Shown here: piece by piece, positions 51,951-61,161 of the stretch
Numbering within the stretch: position 1 is the first letter of the stretch
Layout: every line of letters starts with the position of its first letter
NCBI RefSeq assembly: GCF_006542275.1
Contig: NZ_CP041217.1
Location: 5,024,501 to 5,088,500, forward strand
DNA: 64,000 bases
DNA from: Saccharibacillus brassicae
GTDB lineage: Bacteria; Bacillota; Bacilli; Paenibacillales; Paenibacillaceae
Direction of reading: 5' to 3'
Program-made: the position numbers and the translations under genes
Notes under the pieces: generated by a model
Databases searched by the model: none
Seen by the model: the letters and a program-made list of their open reading frames with translations, nothing else
Told to the model about the DNA's origin: nothing

Positions 51951-52303
51951 GCGAACCGGTCAAGACGTACAATACGGCGGTGGAAGCGACGCTTGAGGTA
52001 ATCGGGGGCAAATGGAAGCCGGTGATCCTGTTCCTGCTGACGTTCGGCAAAAAGCGCAACGGCGAACTGCTGCGGCTGCTGCCGGCCGTGACGCAGAAAG
52101 TGCTCACCCAGCAGCTCAAGGAATTGGAAAAGGACGGTGTGATCGTGAGAATCTCCCACAACACCGTCCCTCCCAAAGTCGAATACGAACTGTCCGAATA
52201 CGGATGGAGTCTCAAAGACATCCTGCACGCCATGTGCCGGTGGGGCGACGCGCATATCGAGCGGACCTGCCGCAAGCTTGCGAACCCGATCAGGCCGGAA
52301 TGA
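51947..52303 (+). CDS. HxlR-family transcriptional regulator
   Basis: A 118-residue HxlR winged-helix regulator (VIGGKWKPVILFLLTFGKKRNGEL; QKVLTQQLKELEKDGVI). These proteins respond to electrophiles, quinones or oxidants, often through a cysteine; here cysteines occur only near the C-terminus (MCRW, RTCRK). The GTG start overlaps the GNAT gene by 4 nt, and the 3' end overlaps the convergent reductase gene by 14 nt. Direct repeats upstream of that reductase gene look like its operator. Confidence 0.88.
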   Translation: MSEPVKTYNTAVEATLEVIGGKWKPVILFLLTFGKKRNGELLRLLPAVTQKVLTQQLKELEKDGVIVRISHNTVPPKVEYELSEYGWSLKDILHAMCRWGDAHIERTCRKLANPIRPE

Positions 52304-53426
52304 TTTTGCGGCGCTTCAGATCGTCGAAGATGTCCGTGAACATCCGCTCGGTGTCGACGTATTCGTGCAGGCCGAGCCGCCGGGCTTTGCCGCCGTCCGC
52401 GAAGAAGTCGTAATCCCAGCCGAACACGAAATCGCCGAACGCCCACGAAGACACTTCCGCATAAGTATGCGGGGCCAGATCGTATTTGGCGACCAAGCCG
52501 TCCCAGAGGCTCTCTTTGCCGCGCATCACGTCGCTCAGCGGCATCGGCAGCGGCGGAGCGGTCTCCATCCCGAAATAGTCGGCGATCTTCGGCCACATTT
52601 CGCTCCAGCGGAACAGGTCGCCGTTGTTGATGTTGAACGCCTGATTGGCGCAGCGCTCGTCCGTCGCGGCCCAGACGGTCGCTCTGGCGAGCAGGCCGGC
52701 GTCGGTCATCTCCAGCAGGCTGTCGTACGCGCCGGGCTTGCCGGGAAATCGCAGCGGCAGTCCGAGCTCTTTGGACAGCGACGCATAGACCGCGAGGACC
52801 ATCGCCAGATTCATCGGATTGCCGAGCGCGAAGCCGCACACGACGGACGGGCGCAGCGCGGACCAGGTCCAGCGGCTGCCGACTTGGCGGCGCTCCAGAA
52901 ACTGCTGCTGGTCCACGTTGAATTCGGGCGGCATATGGAAAGCGTCGCTTTCCTTTGCGGGCGTCTTGAACGGCCCCAGATGCGCGCCGTACACTTTGTA
53001 GCCCTGCATCAGGCTGATATGGCGCAGATCGGCGGCGACCGGTTCCAGCGCGTCGACGACGTTGACCAGCATGTCTAGATTGGGCGCGACGAGTTCGGCC
53101 CACGTGCCGCGGTCCTGATAGGCGGCGTAGAAAATATGGGTGACCTGCGACAATCCGGCGAGCGCTTCCCGCACAGCGCCGGCATCCAGCAGATCGACGG
53201 ACAGATAGCGGATCCGATCGGACGATTCGCCGCCCCGGCGCGAGACGCCGATAACGGTCCAGTCGGGCAGCGAGACCAGATGCTCCGCCAGATTGCGTCC
53301 GATGACGCCGTTGGCCCCGACGATCAGGGCGACTTTCGGTGCGGAAGCTTGAAGCGGGCGGGCCGCTGCGGCGGATTCGATCGGGTCGGCCGCTGCGGCG
53401 GGGACGTAAGGTCGGGATGGGTTCAT
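52290..53426 (-). CDS. PRISE-like short-chain reductase
   Basis: A 378-residue extended SDR with the NAD(P)-binding motif GANGVIGRNLAEHL and the active-site stretch MQGYKVYGAHLGPF. The latter matches the progesterone 5-beta-reductase/iridoid-synthase-like (PRISE) group that reduces activated enones with NADPH. An Ala/Pro-rich N-terminal ~28 residues precede the fold. AAGGAGC lies 8 nt before the ATG. Enone or quinone detoxification under HxlR control is a plausible role, but this is inference. Confidence 0.83.
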   Translation of the reverse strand: MNPSRPYVPAAAADPIESAAAARPLQASAPKVALIVGANGVIGRNLAEHLVSLPDWTVIGVSRRGGESSDRIRYLSVDLLDAGAVREALAGLSQVTHIFYAAYQDRGTWAELVAPNLDMLVNVVDALEPVAADLRHISLMQGYKVYGAHLGPFKTPAKESDAFHMPPEFNVDQQQFLERRQVGSRWTWSALRPSVVCGFALGNPMNLAMVLAVYASLSKELGLPLRFPGKPGAYDSLLEMTDAGLLARATVWAATDERCANQAFNINNGDLFRWSEMWPKIADYFGMETAPPLPMPLSDVMRGKESLWDGLVAKYDLAPHTYAEVSSWAFGDFVFGWDYDFFADGGKARRLGLHEYVDTERMFTDIFDDLKRRKIIPA

Positions 53427-53507
53427 GGATGCAGGCTCCTTTTTCGGTAACGGTTTTGGTGTAACTTCCTCTTCAGTGTGCGCCCGGAGCGAAGTGGTGA
53501 CCAGTAC

Positions 53508-53539
53508 GCACTTTGAAGTCCTATAGGCACTTTGAAGTC
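53508..53539 (-). promoter_or_regulatory. direct repeats upstream of the reductase gene, probable HxlR operator
   Basis: GACTTCAAAGTGC (minus strand) occurs twice, at 53508-53520 and 53527-53539, with six bases (CTATAG) between. The 19-bp spacing and the position ~80 bp before the start suit a regulator site. The rest of 53427-53695 is GC-rich without a gene. Confidence 0.6.
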
Positions 53540-53695
53540 ACTTATGCGGCGGATCGGGGGTCAGACGCACATGCGGATCGGAAAAAAGTTCTGTCGCTGC
53601 GGTCCGCGCGGCGGCAGCGGATCGGGCAGCGGCAGCTCGGATAGCGGCGTGTTCGGCACAGCCGCGCAGCCTCGACCGATTTGTGATCCGCACGA

Positions 53696-53731
53696 AAAAG
53701 CCCGTTTCGGCAGCAGCCGAAACGGGCTTTT
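53696..53731 (-). terminator. terminator of the EamA gene
   Basis: A perfect 16-bp stem including A-T flanks (GCCCGTTTCGGC core, AGCA loop). On the minus strand it ends in T5, downstream of the 53836-54789 gene. Confidence 0.9.
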
Positions 53732-53835
53732 GAACTTGGATCGAAAGAGGCGGCCGGAAGTCGCGAGACCGCGGCCTAAGCGGAGAACGTTCCTCGCGAC
53801 CGATCGACCAATCGACCGGCCAGCCGGCCTGACAC

Positions 53836-54789
53836 TCAGGCGCCGGCTTCCGTCCGGAACTCCCGGTCTTTGGCGCGGGAGCGCGAACGGCTGCCCGGCA
53901 CCCGCGGAGGGCGCGGCAGCGAACGGGCCGGGGCAAGCTTCAGACCCGACACCATGACGCCGCCGAGGATCAGCAGCGCGCCCAGATAGCCCTGCGCGCC
54001 GAGCATTTCGCCCAGGAACACGAAGCCGAACAGCGCGGCGAAGACCGGTTCCAGCGAGAAGAGCACGCCGATCCGCTCGGGCGACGTATGCTTCTGCGCG
54101 ACGGTCTGCATGACGAACCCGAACGCGCTGCAGATGACGGCGAGGCCGATCACGGCGGTCCATTGGGAAGCGCCGTGCGGAATCGACGGCGTCTCGAAGC
54201 CGAAGCCGAGCAGCAGGCCGAACAAGCCGGTGAAGCCGAGCTGGAGCACGCCGAGCGTGAGGCCGTCGGCGCGCTTGGCGAACCGGTTCGTCAGCACGAT
54301 ATGCACGGCGTAAACGAACGCGCCGAGCAGGCAGGGCAGCGAGCCGCTCTGGAACGTGAGCGAATGCTGGAGTGTCAGCAGCGCGATCCCGCCCATCGTA
54401 AGCGTAATGCCGGCCGCCATCGCGAAGCTTGGCCGGCGGCGCGTGATCGCGAGCTGGATCATCGGCACGAAGACGACCATGGCGCTGGTCAGGAAGCCGG
54501 CCGACGACGCGGTCGTCGTCTCCAGCCCCGTAATGAGCAGCGCCAGCATGACGAACAGCACGAACCCGAGCACCGCGGCATAGCCGACCGTCTTCAGGTC
54601 GGCCAGCCGTATTCGGCGCCAGAACAGCGGCGCCGTCAGCGCGAAGGCGAGCAGGAACCGCCAGGCGATCAGCATAAACGGCTCCATGCCGTCGAGGCCC
54701 AATTTCATCAGCAAATAGGACGAGCCCCAGGCCGCCGAGACCAGGGCGATCGACAGATCGGCCGTTTTTTTCGTCATGTGCATCTTCAT
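53836..54789 (-). CDS. EamA/DMT-superfamily transporter
   Basis: A ~317-residue membrane protein with ten hydrophobic segments in two EamA repeats (AALVSAAWGSSYLLMKLGL-like opening; FSLEPVFAALFGFVFLGEML in the second half). A basic Arg/Ser/Pro tail ends it. The start is uncertain among ATGs at 54801, 54789, 54783 and 54777; 54789 is 11 nt after AAAAGGA. It is divergent from a LysR gene with a palindrome between, the usual arrangement for a LysR-controlled exporter. Substrate unknown. Confidence 0.85.
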   Translation of the reverse strand: MKMHMTKKTADLSIALVSAAWGSSYLLMKLGLDGMEPFMLIAWRFLLAFALTAPLFWRRIRLADLKTVGYAAVLGFVLFVMLALLITGLETTTASSAGFLTSAMVVFVPMIQLAITRRRPSFAMAAGITLTMGGIALLTLQHSLTFQSGSLPCLLGAFVYAVHIVLTNRFAKRADGLTLGVLQLGFTGLFGLLLGFGFETPSIPHGASQWTAVIGLAVICSAFGFVMQTVAQKHTSPERIGVLFSLEPVFAALFGFVFLGEMLGAQGYLGALLILGGVMVSGLKLAPARSLPRPPRVPGSRSRSRAKDREFRTEAGA

Positions 54790-54904
54790 TCTTTTCGTCA
54801 TCCTTTTCCGGTCGTATAGAGTTTGAAAAACCTGCATAAAAATCCGTTGTTTTTTTGCCTTTCTCAGTATAAGTTGAAGAAAAGCATGAGCAAAGCGAAT
54901 GTTT

Positions 54905-54921
54905 TTCATGTTTAACATGAA
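54905..54921. promoter_or_regulatory. LysR-type operator palindrome
   Basis: TTCATGTTTAACATGAA is a perfect 7-bp dyad around TTA, located in the divergent gap and ending 28 bp before the LysR start. It probably binds the LysR protein encoded next to it. Confidence 0.65.
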
Positions 54922-54949
54922 CAATTTTAATGATGGAAAGAGGCAGACG

Positions 54950-55846
54950 ATGTCGACCCACAAATACGAAGCTTTTCTCAAAACGCTTGAGACCGGCAGC
55001 CTGACCAAAGCCGCGGCCTCGCTCGGTTATACGCAGTCCAGCATCAGCCATATGCTGAACGCGCTCGAAAAAGAATGGAGGTTGACGCTGCTGATCCGGG
55101 ACCGTTCCGGCATCCGCCTGACGTCGGACGGACAGCGGCTGCTGCCGTACATCCGGCAGGTCGTCCAGGCGCACCGGGAGCTGATCGACGAGACGGCGAA
55201 CCTGCGCGGGCTCCGCTCCGGATTGATCCGGCTCGCCACGTTCACGAGCGCCGCCGTCAACTGGCTGCCGGGGCTGATCCAGACGTTCCAGCAGCAGTAT
55301 CCGGGCGTCGACTTCGAGCTGCTGCACGGCCATTACAGCGATATCGAGAATTGGCTCGATACCGGACAGGCCGACTGCGGATTTCAGCGGCTGCCCGTGC
55401 GGAGCGATTTTGAGAGCCGCTTCCTCATGCAGGACCGGCTGGTCGCCATTTTGCCCGAGCATCATCCGCTGGCGGACCTGGAGCGATTTCCGGTCGAGGC
55501 GCTGGGCGAGGAGCCTTTTCTGCTGCTGGAAGAAGGCACGGTCAACGAGATCCGGGACATCTTCGAGCTGCACGGCATCCATCCGAAAGTGCGCTTTACC
55601 GCCCGGGACGATTACGCGATCATCTCGATGGTCGAGAGCGGGCTCGGGATCAGCATTCTGCCGGAGCTCGTGCTGAACCGGACCCCGTACCGCGTCGTGC
55701 AAAAAGAACTCAGCGTACCCGCCTATCGCCGGCTCGGCATCTGCCTCAAAAGCGGCGAACATACGTCGCCCGCGCTGCGCAAATTTCTGGAGCACGTGGA
55801 GACGTATCCGGCTTTTCGGGGACAGGCGCTGGAAAAAGGGTCTTAA
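54950..55846 (+). CDS. LysR-family transcriptional regulator
   Basis: A 298-residue LysR regulator (LETGSLTKAAASLGYTQSSI as helix-turn-helix; effector domain ~90-290). GGAAAGAGG lies 6 nt before ATG 54950; the in-frame ATGs further up fall in the operator region. It is divergent from an EamA transporter gene, whose expression it probably controls. Confidence 0.9.
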   Translation: MSTHKYEAFLKTLETGSLTKAAASLGYTQSSISHMLNALEKEWRLTLLIRDRSGIRLTSDGQRLLPYIRQVVQAHRELIDETANLRGLRSGLIRLATFTSAAVNWLPGLIQTFQQQYPGVDFELLHGHYSDIENWLDTGQADCGFQRLPVRSDFESRFLMQDRLVAILPEHHPLADLERFPVEALGEEPFLLLEEGTVNEIRDIFELHGIHPKVRFTARDDYAIISMVESGLGISILPELVLNRTPYRVVQKELSVPAYRRLGICLKSGEHTSPALRKFLEHVETYPAFRGQALEKGS

Positions 55847-55984
55847 AAATAAAGCTTTTATGCAAAAAGAAGGAAGGCGGCTCCGCCGGCGCGAAGTTGT
55901 CTCTATCGGGACGACGGCGCGCGGGCTTGCCTGCCTGTCCGCTCCAGCCCGGAGGACGCAATCCAGATGAACGGGAGGTCGCTT

Positions 55985-57985
55985 ATGCCGACGTTTGAGA
56001 CAAGAGGAGACCACTTTTATTACGACAACGAACCGCTGCAGCTGCGCTCGGGAGCGATCCATTATTTCCGCGTGGTGCCGGCCTATTGGGAAGACCGCCT
56101 GCGCCGGCTGATCGCCTGCGGCTTCAATACGGTCGAGACGTACGTGCCGTGGAATCTGCACGAACCGCGGGAAGGACAGTTCGTTTTCGACGGTATCGCC
56201 GATCTGGAAGCTTTCGTGCGATTGGCCGGCTCGCTCGGTCTGCACGTCATCGTCCGGCCGAGTCCGTATATTTGCGCGGAATGGGAATTCGGGGGCCTGC
56301 CGGCCTGGCTGCTGGAGAACGGCGATCTGCGCCTGCGCTGCTCGGATACGGCGTACCTGTCCAAAGTGGACGCTTATTTCGACGAGCTGCTGCCGCGTCT
56401 GCGCCCGCTGCTGTGCAGCGTCGGCGGACCGATCATCGCGCTGCAAATCGAGAACGAATACGGCAGCTACGGGTCGGACACCGCCTATCTGGAATATTTG
56501 CGTGACGGTATGGTCCGGCGCGGCATGGACGTGCTGCTGTTCACGTCCGACGGCCCGGAAGTGCCGATGCTGCGCGCGGGTTCGCTGGCCGGGACGCTGG
56601 CGACGGTCAATTTCGGTTCGGGCACGCTCGGCGCGTTCGAACAGCTGCGCCGGCACCAGCCGGAAGGTCCGCTGATGGTTATGGAATTCTGGGACGGCTG
56701 GTTCGACCGCTGGACAGGCCCGCATCATACGCGCTCCGCGTCCGAGATCGTGACGGAGCTTGAGCGGATGCTGGACCTGAACGCGTCGTTCAACTTCTAT
56801 ATGTTCCACGGCGGGACCAATTTCGGCTTCATGAACGGCGCGAACCATGTCAACCAATACGAACCGACGGTAACCAGCTATGATTACAGCGCGCTGCTGA
56901 GCGAAAGCGGCGATCCGTCGGACGCCTACTTCGCGGTGCGGGAGCTGCTGTCGCAGCGTCTTGGCCTGACACCGCCGGAGCCGCCCGCGCCGCTGCCCAA
57001 AAAAGCGTACGGGCGCGTGGAGCTGGGCGAATGCGCGGGACTGCTGGAGCAGGCGGCGCTTCTGTCGGGAACGCCGATCCGCAGCGCCGTGCCGGAACCG
57101 ATGGAAAGAATCGGCCAGAATTACGGCTTCATCCTGTACACGACGCAGATCGGCAGCGAACACGACGGCGGCAGATTGTTTCTGCAGGACGTGCGCGACC
57201 GGGCGCTTGTGTTCGCAGACGGGAAGCAGATCGCGCTCGTCAGCCGCTGGGAAGAGCAGGGCGGCATTCGGCTGAGTGTGCCTACAGGCGGGCTGCGCCT
57301 CGATATTCTCGTCGAGAATATGGGCCGGATCAATTACGGGCCGCTCATGCGCGACCGCAAAGGCATTACCGAAGGCGTTCGCGTCGGCAATCAATTCCTG
57401 CACGGCTGGGACATTACGCCGCTGCCGCTGGACGATTTGTCGGCGCTCGCGTTCGAGCCGCTTGAACCGGGCGGGGGCGAACCCGCGGCTTCGCCCGCGC
57501 AGACAGCCGGCTTCGCGGAGCTGGCCGCCGAAGAAGCGGTGCTGCGCAGCGCCGGAGCCGCGGCGGACAACGAAGCGCTGCATGCCGCGGCGGAAGCGGC
57601 GCAGGCGACCGAAGCGCGGCGCGAAGCAGACGCGCAGGGCGCTGCGGACGCCGAACAGGCCGCCGCGTCCGATGCGGCACGCGGCGAAGCGTCGGGGGCG
57701 CGTCCCGCGTTCTATCGCGGGACGTTCGCGGTGTCGGAGACGGCCGACACGTTCGTTCGCACGGACGGCTGGCGCAAAGGCGTCGTCTGGATCAACGGGT
57801 TCCTGCTCGGCCGTTATTGGCAGGCGGGTCCGACGAACACGCTCTACGTGCCGGCTCCGCTGCTGCGCGAAGGCGAGAACGAGATCGTCGTGCTGGACCT
57901 GCACGGCTTCGGCGAAAAGGGCGGAAGCCGTGGCTTGTCTTCGCTGCCGTTCGTCGAATTGACGGACGCGCCGGATCTGGGCTGA
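55985..57985 (+). CDS. GH35 beta-galactosidase
   Basis: A 666-residue cytoplasmic GH35 enzyme releasing terminal beta-galactose. The TIM barrel (~10-320) carries the acid/base E158 (IENEYGSYG) and the nucleophile E234 (VMEFWDGWFDRW), with FHGGTNFGFMNGA downstream. C-terminal beta-sandwich domains follow (WRKGVVWINGFLLGRYW near the end). Residues ~503-576 are an Ala/Glu-rich insert, unusual within the second sandwich domain. GGGAGG lies 8 nt before ATG 55985. Adjacent AraC and YesMN-type genes suggest regulation by plant galactans; this is inference. Confidence 0.9.
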   Translation: MPTFETRGDHFYYDNEPLQLRSGAIHYFRVVPAYWEDRLRRLIACGFNTVETYVPWNLHEPREGQFVFDGIADLEAFVRLAGSLGLHVIVRPSPYICAEWEFGGLPAWLLENGDLRLRCSDTAYLSKVDAYFDELLPRLRPLLCSVGGPIIALQIENEYGSYGSDTAYLEYLRDGMVRRGMDVLLFTSDGPEVPMLRAGSLAGTLATVNFGSGTLGAFEQLRRHQPEGPLMVMEFWDGWFDRWTGPHHTRSASEIVTELERMLDLNASFNFYMFHGGTNFGFMNGANHVNQYEPTVTSYDYSALLSESGDPSDAYFAVRELLSQRLGLTPPEPPAPLPKKAYGRVELGECAGLLEQAALLSGTPIRSAVPEPMERIGQNYGFILYTTQIGSEHDGGRLFLQDVRDRALVFADGKQIALVSRWEEQGGIRLSVPTGGLRLDILVENMGRINYGPLMRDRKGITEGVRVGNQFLHGWDITPLPLDDLSALAFEPLEPGGGEPAASPAQTAGFAELAAEEAVLRSAGAAADNEALHAAAEAAQATEARREADAQGAADAEQAAASDAARGEASGARPAFYRGTFAVSETADTFVRTDGWRKGVVWINGFLLGRYWQAGPTNTLYVPAPLLREGENEIVVLDLHGFGEKGGSRGLSSLPFVELTDAPDLG

Positions 57986-58012
57986 ACATCGGCTGCGAGA
58001 AGGTAGACCCGG

Positions 58013-58044
58013 GACCCCCGCCTTTCGAGCGAAAGGCGGGGGTC
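58013..58044 (+). terminator. probable terminator after the GH35 gene
   Basis: A perfect 14-bp stem (GACCCCCGCCTTTC with its complement) around GAGC; the tail TCTCCGTTTT is poor in T, so termination may be partial. Confidence 0.7.
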
Positions 58045-58160
58045 TCTCCGTTTTGGCGTATAATCAAGAAGCGTTTGGCCACATGAATAAGTGTTCGACA
58101 ATAAGGAGACACAATACGGAGAAGCGTTCGACAATATCGAGAAAAGAAGGAGGAATCGCC

Positions 58161-59531
58161 ATGTCTTGGACTTCCGAAGCCGGAGGCGGCCGGGAATTCA
58201 ATCTCGGGCAGCATGCGCTGCCCGATCTGCATTTCTCGTTCCAAATGTGCGGTGCGCATTGGCGCAAAGTATCGCCCGGTTGGTCGTACCCGGAGCACGA
58301 CCATGCGCTGTTCGAATTGAATTACGTGCTGGAAGGGCAGCAGGTCATGCGCCTGAATAGCCAGGCGCAGCTTCAGCAGCCGGGCGAGCTGATCCTGATC
58401 GCGCCGGGCTGCCGGCACGGCAGCGAGATCGGCAGCCCGGCGTCGATGACTTATTTCTGCCTGCATTTCGATATCGACGACGCCGTCATGTACGGCCGCC
58501 TGGCCGCGCTCGGCAGCCGGCTCCATGCCGCCGACTCGGAACTGACCACGCGGCTGAAGCCCGATCTGGAACGTCTGTCGCTCCTGTCCGGCGAGACGGA
58601 AGAAGAGCTGGCGGCGGAATCGTTCGCGATCCGCACTTGTATTCTGCGTCTGCTGCTGGAGCTGTGCCAGTACGCGTTCGACCGGCCCGAAGCGGGGGGA
58701 GATCCGGCTATGGCCGCGACCGTGCAGCCGGAAGAAGCCCGGATGCTGCGGGAACGCTACGCGCTGGAGAAAAAGATGCAGGATTATCTCGGCGGACCGG
58801 ACGACGGCGACCGGCTGAGCGACCGGTCGCTGTTCCCGCCGTTTCGCTGGATCGGCTTGTTCACCGTGATGGTGCCCGACCGCGCATTTTGGACCAAGCC
58901 GGACCGGTTTCTCGCGAAAATCCTGCTCGAAGACGAGCTCGGCCGATTCGGCGTCTCGGTCGTCGCCGCGGGCGAACGGCTGCTGACCGCCGTCCTGTTC
59001 ACGGACGGCTACAGCGTGCCGCCGCTGGAAGAATACGCGGCCGACTGCCGCCGCCTGCTGGAGCACCGGCTGAACGAGCCGGTACGGATCGGGCTCGGAG
59101 GCGTCGCGGCTTCGTCGGGCGAGCTCAAAGGGCTGTACCGGCAGAGCCTGAGCCGGCTCGGCCTGAGCGAAGCCGCCGATTGGCTGCCGGATTTCGACTT
59201 CGTGAACCGGACCGTCCGGTTGGCGCTGCTAGTCATCGAATCCGACTATGCGGATTCCGAACTGACGCTCGCCGGCCTGGCCGCCCGGCTGGAGCTGACG
59301 CCGAACTATCTCAGCGCGCTGTTCACCGCGGAGACGGGCCGCACATTCACTTGGCATCTGACCCGGATTCGGATCGACCGCGCCTGCGCGCTGCTGCGGC
59401 AGAGCCGCCTGAAAGTGTATCAGATCGCCCGTCAGATCGGGTATGCCGACCCGGCGTATTTTAGTCGCAGCTTCAAGGGAGTCGTCGGACTCAGCCCGGC
59501 CGCCTATCGGGAAAATCTGCTCGACGAATAA
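58161..59531 (+). CDS. AraC-family regulator with cupin sensor
   Basis: A 456-residue AraC protein. The N-terminal cupin (~20-120; PGWSYPEHDHALFELNYVL, GELILIAPGCRHGSE) probably binds a sugar. A ~200-residue middle region resembles the degenerate GGDEF-like part of YesN-type regulators (LEEYAADCRRLLEHRL). The C-terminal double helix-turn-helix spans ~355-452 (LTLAGLAARLELTPNYLSAL; GYADPAYFSRSFKGVVGLSP). AAGGAGG lies 7 nt before ATG 58161. It follows the GH35 gene. Confidence 0.88.
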   Translation: MSWTSEAGGGREFNLGQHALPDLHFSFQMCGAHWRKVSPGWSYPEHDHALFELNYVLEGQQVMRLNSQAQLQQPGELILIAPGCRHGSEIGSPASMTYFCLHFDIDDAVMYGRLAALGSRLHAADSELTTRLKPDLERLSLLSGETEEELAAESFAIRTCILRLLLELCQYAFDRPEAGGDPAMAATVQPEEARMLRERYALEKKMQDYLGGPDDGDRLSDRSLFPPFRWIGLFTVMVPDRAFWTKPDRFLAKILLEDELGRFGVSVVAAGERLLTAVLFTDGYSVPPLEEYAADCRRLLEHRLNEPVRIGLGGVAASSGELKGLYRQSLSRLGLSEAADWLPDFDFVNRTVRLALLVIESDYADSELTLAGLAARLELTPNYLSALFTAETGRTFTWHLTRIRIDRACALLRQSRLKVYQIARQIGYADPAYFSRSFKGVVGLSPAAYRENLLDE

Positions 59532-59646
59532 AGAATACGCTTACAAGTCAGCGTTGAATTGTCCAACAAAACGTAGATGCGTACATTGTCGGCTCCGCCA
59601 GCTGGTGACATACTGGAAAAAAAGCGAAGCACAGGGGGAGACGCGC

Positions 59647-61161
59647 ATGTACAAAGTCATCGTAGCGGACGATGAGCCGCTGATGCTGGAAGGCTGGAAG
59701 ACGATGGTCGATTGGACCGGGGCGGGATACGAATTGTGCGGGGCCGCTTCCGACGGCGAAGAAGCGCTTGACCTGTTCGGTTCGGTCGGTCCCGATCTCG
59801 TCGTGACCGATATTCGCATGCCCGTCTTGGACGGGCTGGAGCTGATCCGGGCGATCAAGAACCGCCCGGGCGCCCATGCCCGAAGCGTGATCGTCAGCGG
59901 CTATGCCGAATTCGGCTACGTGCAGCAGGCGCTGCGCTTCGGCGCGGATCGTTACGTCCTGAAGCCGATCGTGCCCGAAGAGATCCAGGTCCTACTCGGC
60001 GACCTGTTCGCGCTGCTCGGCCGCGACCGCACCGACCGCGCTTCGGCGGCCGTGCTGCAGGCGGCCGCCGAAGAAGCGGAAGTGATGCGCCTGCTGCAGG
60101 GCGGCCTGCCTAGCGGCCCGGGCGCGCTCGGTCTGGCTTCGTGCGCGCCGCTGTGCGTGCTGCTGCTCGAAGCGCCGTGCGCGCCGACGGGCGGCGCCCG
60201 TGCGCTGCCGCGCGCCGCGCTGAAGCGCACGGCGGAGCGGCTGCGCGCCGCCGGCACGCCGGCATGGACGTTCGACGACGGCCGGGGCCGACTCGGCCTG
60301 CTCGCCGCCTGCGCGCCGGACGCGCTGGAAAGCGACCTGCGGCAGCTCGCGGCTTCGGCCGCCGGCACGGCCGTCTACGTCAGCGGCACCGGCCGGGGGC
60401 CGGACTCGCTTGCGCGGCTGTACGCGCAGGCGATCGCGCTGCGCGAGCGCCTGCATGCGCTCGGCCAGGGCGGCGTGTACCGGCATGACGAAGCGCAAAT
60501 TCCGGGCAGCGTCGGCTTCGCGGAATGCCTCGCTTTCGCCGAACGCATTCTGGAACGCGTCGACGGCGGAGAGGTCGACGCGGTATCCTGCGCCGTATCG
60601 GACCTGTTCGGGCTGTTCGGGCGGCTGCGCGTGCCCGGCGGCTGGGCGCAAAGCGTCGTGCGCCATCTGCTTGGCGAGCTGCTGCGCCGGGAAGATTCGC
60701 CGGCTGCGGCGTCTGCCCCGGCGGCCGGGCGGTTCGACGAAGAGGCCGGACCCGCGGAAGCCGAACTGCTCCGGCGCTGCACGGAGGCGGCGGAGCGCGT
60801 TCGGTCCAAGCGGCCGGCCGGCGCGTCGGGCGCGTCTCCGATCGCCGAAGCGATCGACTATATGCGGCAGCATTACCGCGACAAGCTGCAGCTGCGCGAC
60901 CTGGCCGCCAGATGCCATTTGAATCCGGTCTATTTCGGCCAGCAGTTCAAACGGGCGACCGGATACGGCTTCAACGATTACGTGCATCGTCTTCGGGCCG
61001 AAGAAGCGCGCAAGCTGCTTCGGCGCACCGATATGAAGATCGCCGAGATCGCCGGCGCGCTCGGCTATCACGACACGGAATATTTCAGCGCCAAATTCAA
61101 GGCCGTCACCGGCGACCTGCCTTCGCTCTACCGGACCCGGGAGAGAGGAAGTGCGCAGTGA
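59647..61161 (+). CDS. YesN-type response regulator (receiver + AraC)
   Basis: A 504-residue response regulator: receiver domain with phosphoacceptor D55 (VVTDIRMPVLDG) and KPI lysine, a ~270-residue middle region rich in Ala, and an AraC-type DNA-binding domain (~400-500; LQLRDLAARCHLNPVYFGQQ; GYHDTEYFSAKFKAVTG). GGGGGAG lies 6 nt before ATG 59647. The stop overlaps the GTG start of the kinase gene by 4 nt. Such pairs usually control sugar ABC transporters and hydrolases. Confidence 0.9.
   Translation: MYKVIVADDEPLMLEGWKTMVDWTGAGYELCGAASDGEEALDLFGSVGPDLVVTDIRMPVLDGLELIRAIKNRPGAHARSVIVSGYAEFGYVQQALRFGADRYVLKPIVPEEIQVLLGDLFALLGRDRTDRASAAVLQAAAEEAEVMRLLQGGLPSGPGALGLASCAPLCVLLLEAPCAPTGGARALPRAALKRTAERLRAAGTPAWTFDDGRGRLGLLAACAPDALESDLRQLAASAAGTAVYVSGTGRGPDSLARLYAQAIALRERLHALGQGGVYRHDEAQIPGSVGFAECLAFAERILERVDGGEVDAVSCAVSDLFGLFGRLRVPGGWAQSVVRHLLGELLRREDSPAAASAPAAGRFDEEAGPAEAELLRRCTEAAERVRSKRPAGASGASPIAEAIDYMRQHYRDKLQLRDLAARCHLNPVYFGQQFKRATGYGFNDYVHRLRAEEARKLLRRTDMKIAEIAGALGYHDTEYFSAKFKAVTGDLPSLYRTRERGSAQ

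Noticed and set aside
53561-57904. Very long open frame (over 1400 codons) on the minus strand
   Set aside because: It runs antisense to GH35 and LysR and in another frame of the EamA gene. The product is Arg/Gln/His-rich low-complexity sequence typical of antisense frames in GC-rich DNA.
60525-61157. N-terminal extension of the YesM-type kinase frame
   Set aside because: It overlaps the regulator gene in another frame; the GTG at 61158 with a 4-nt overlap is the normal arrangement.
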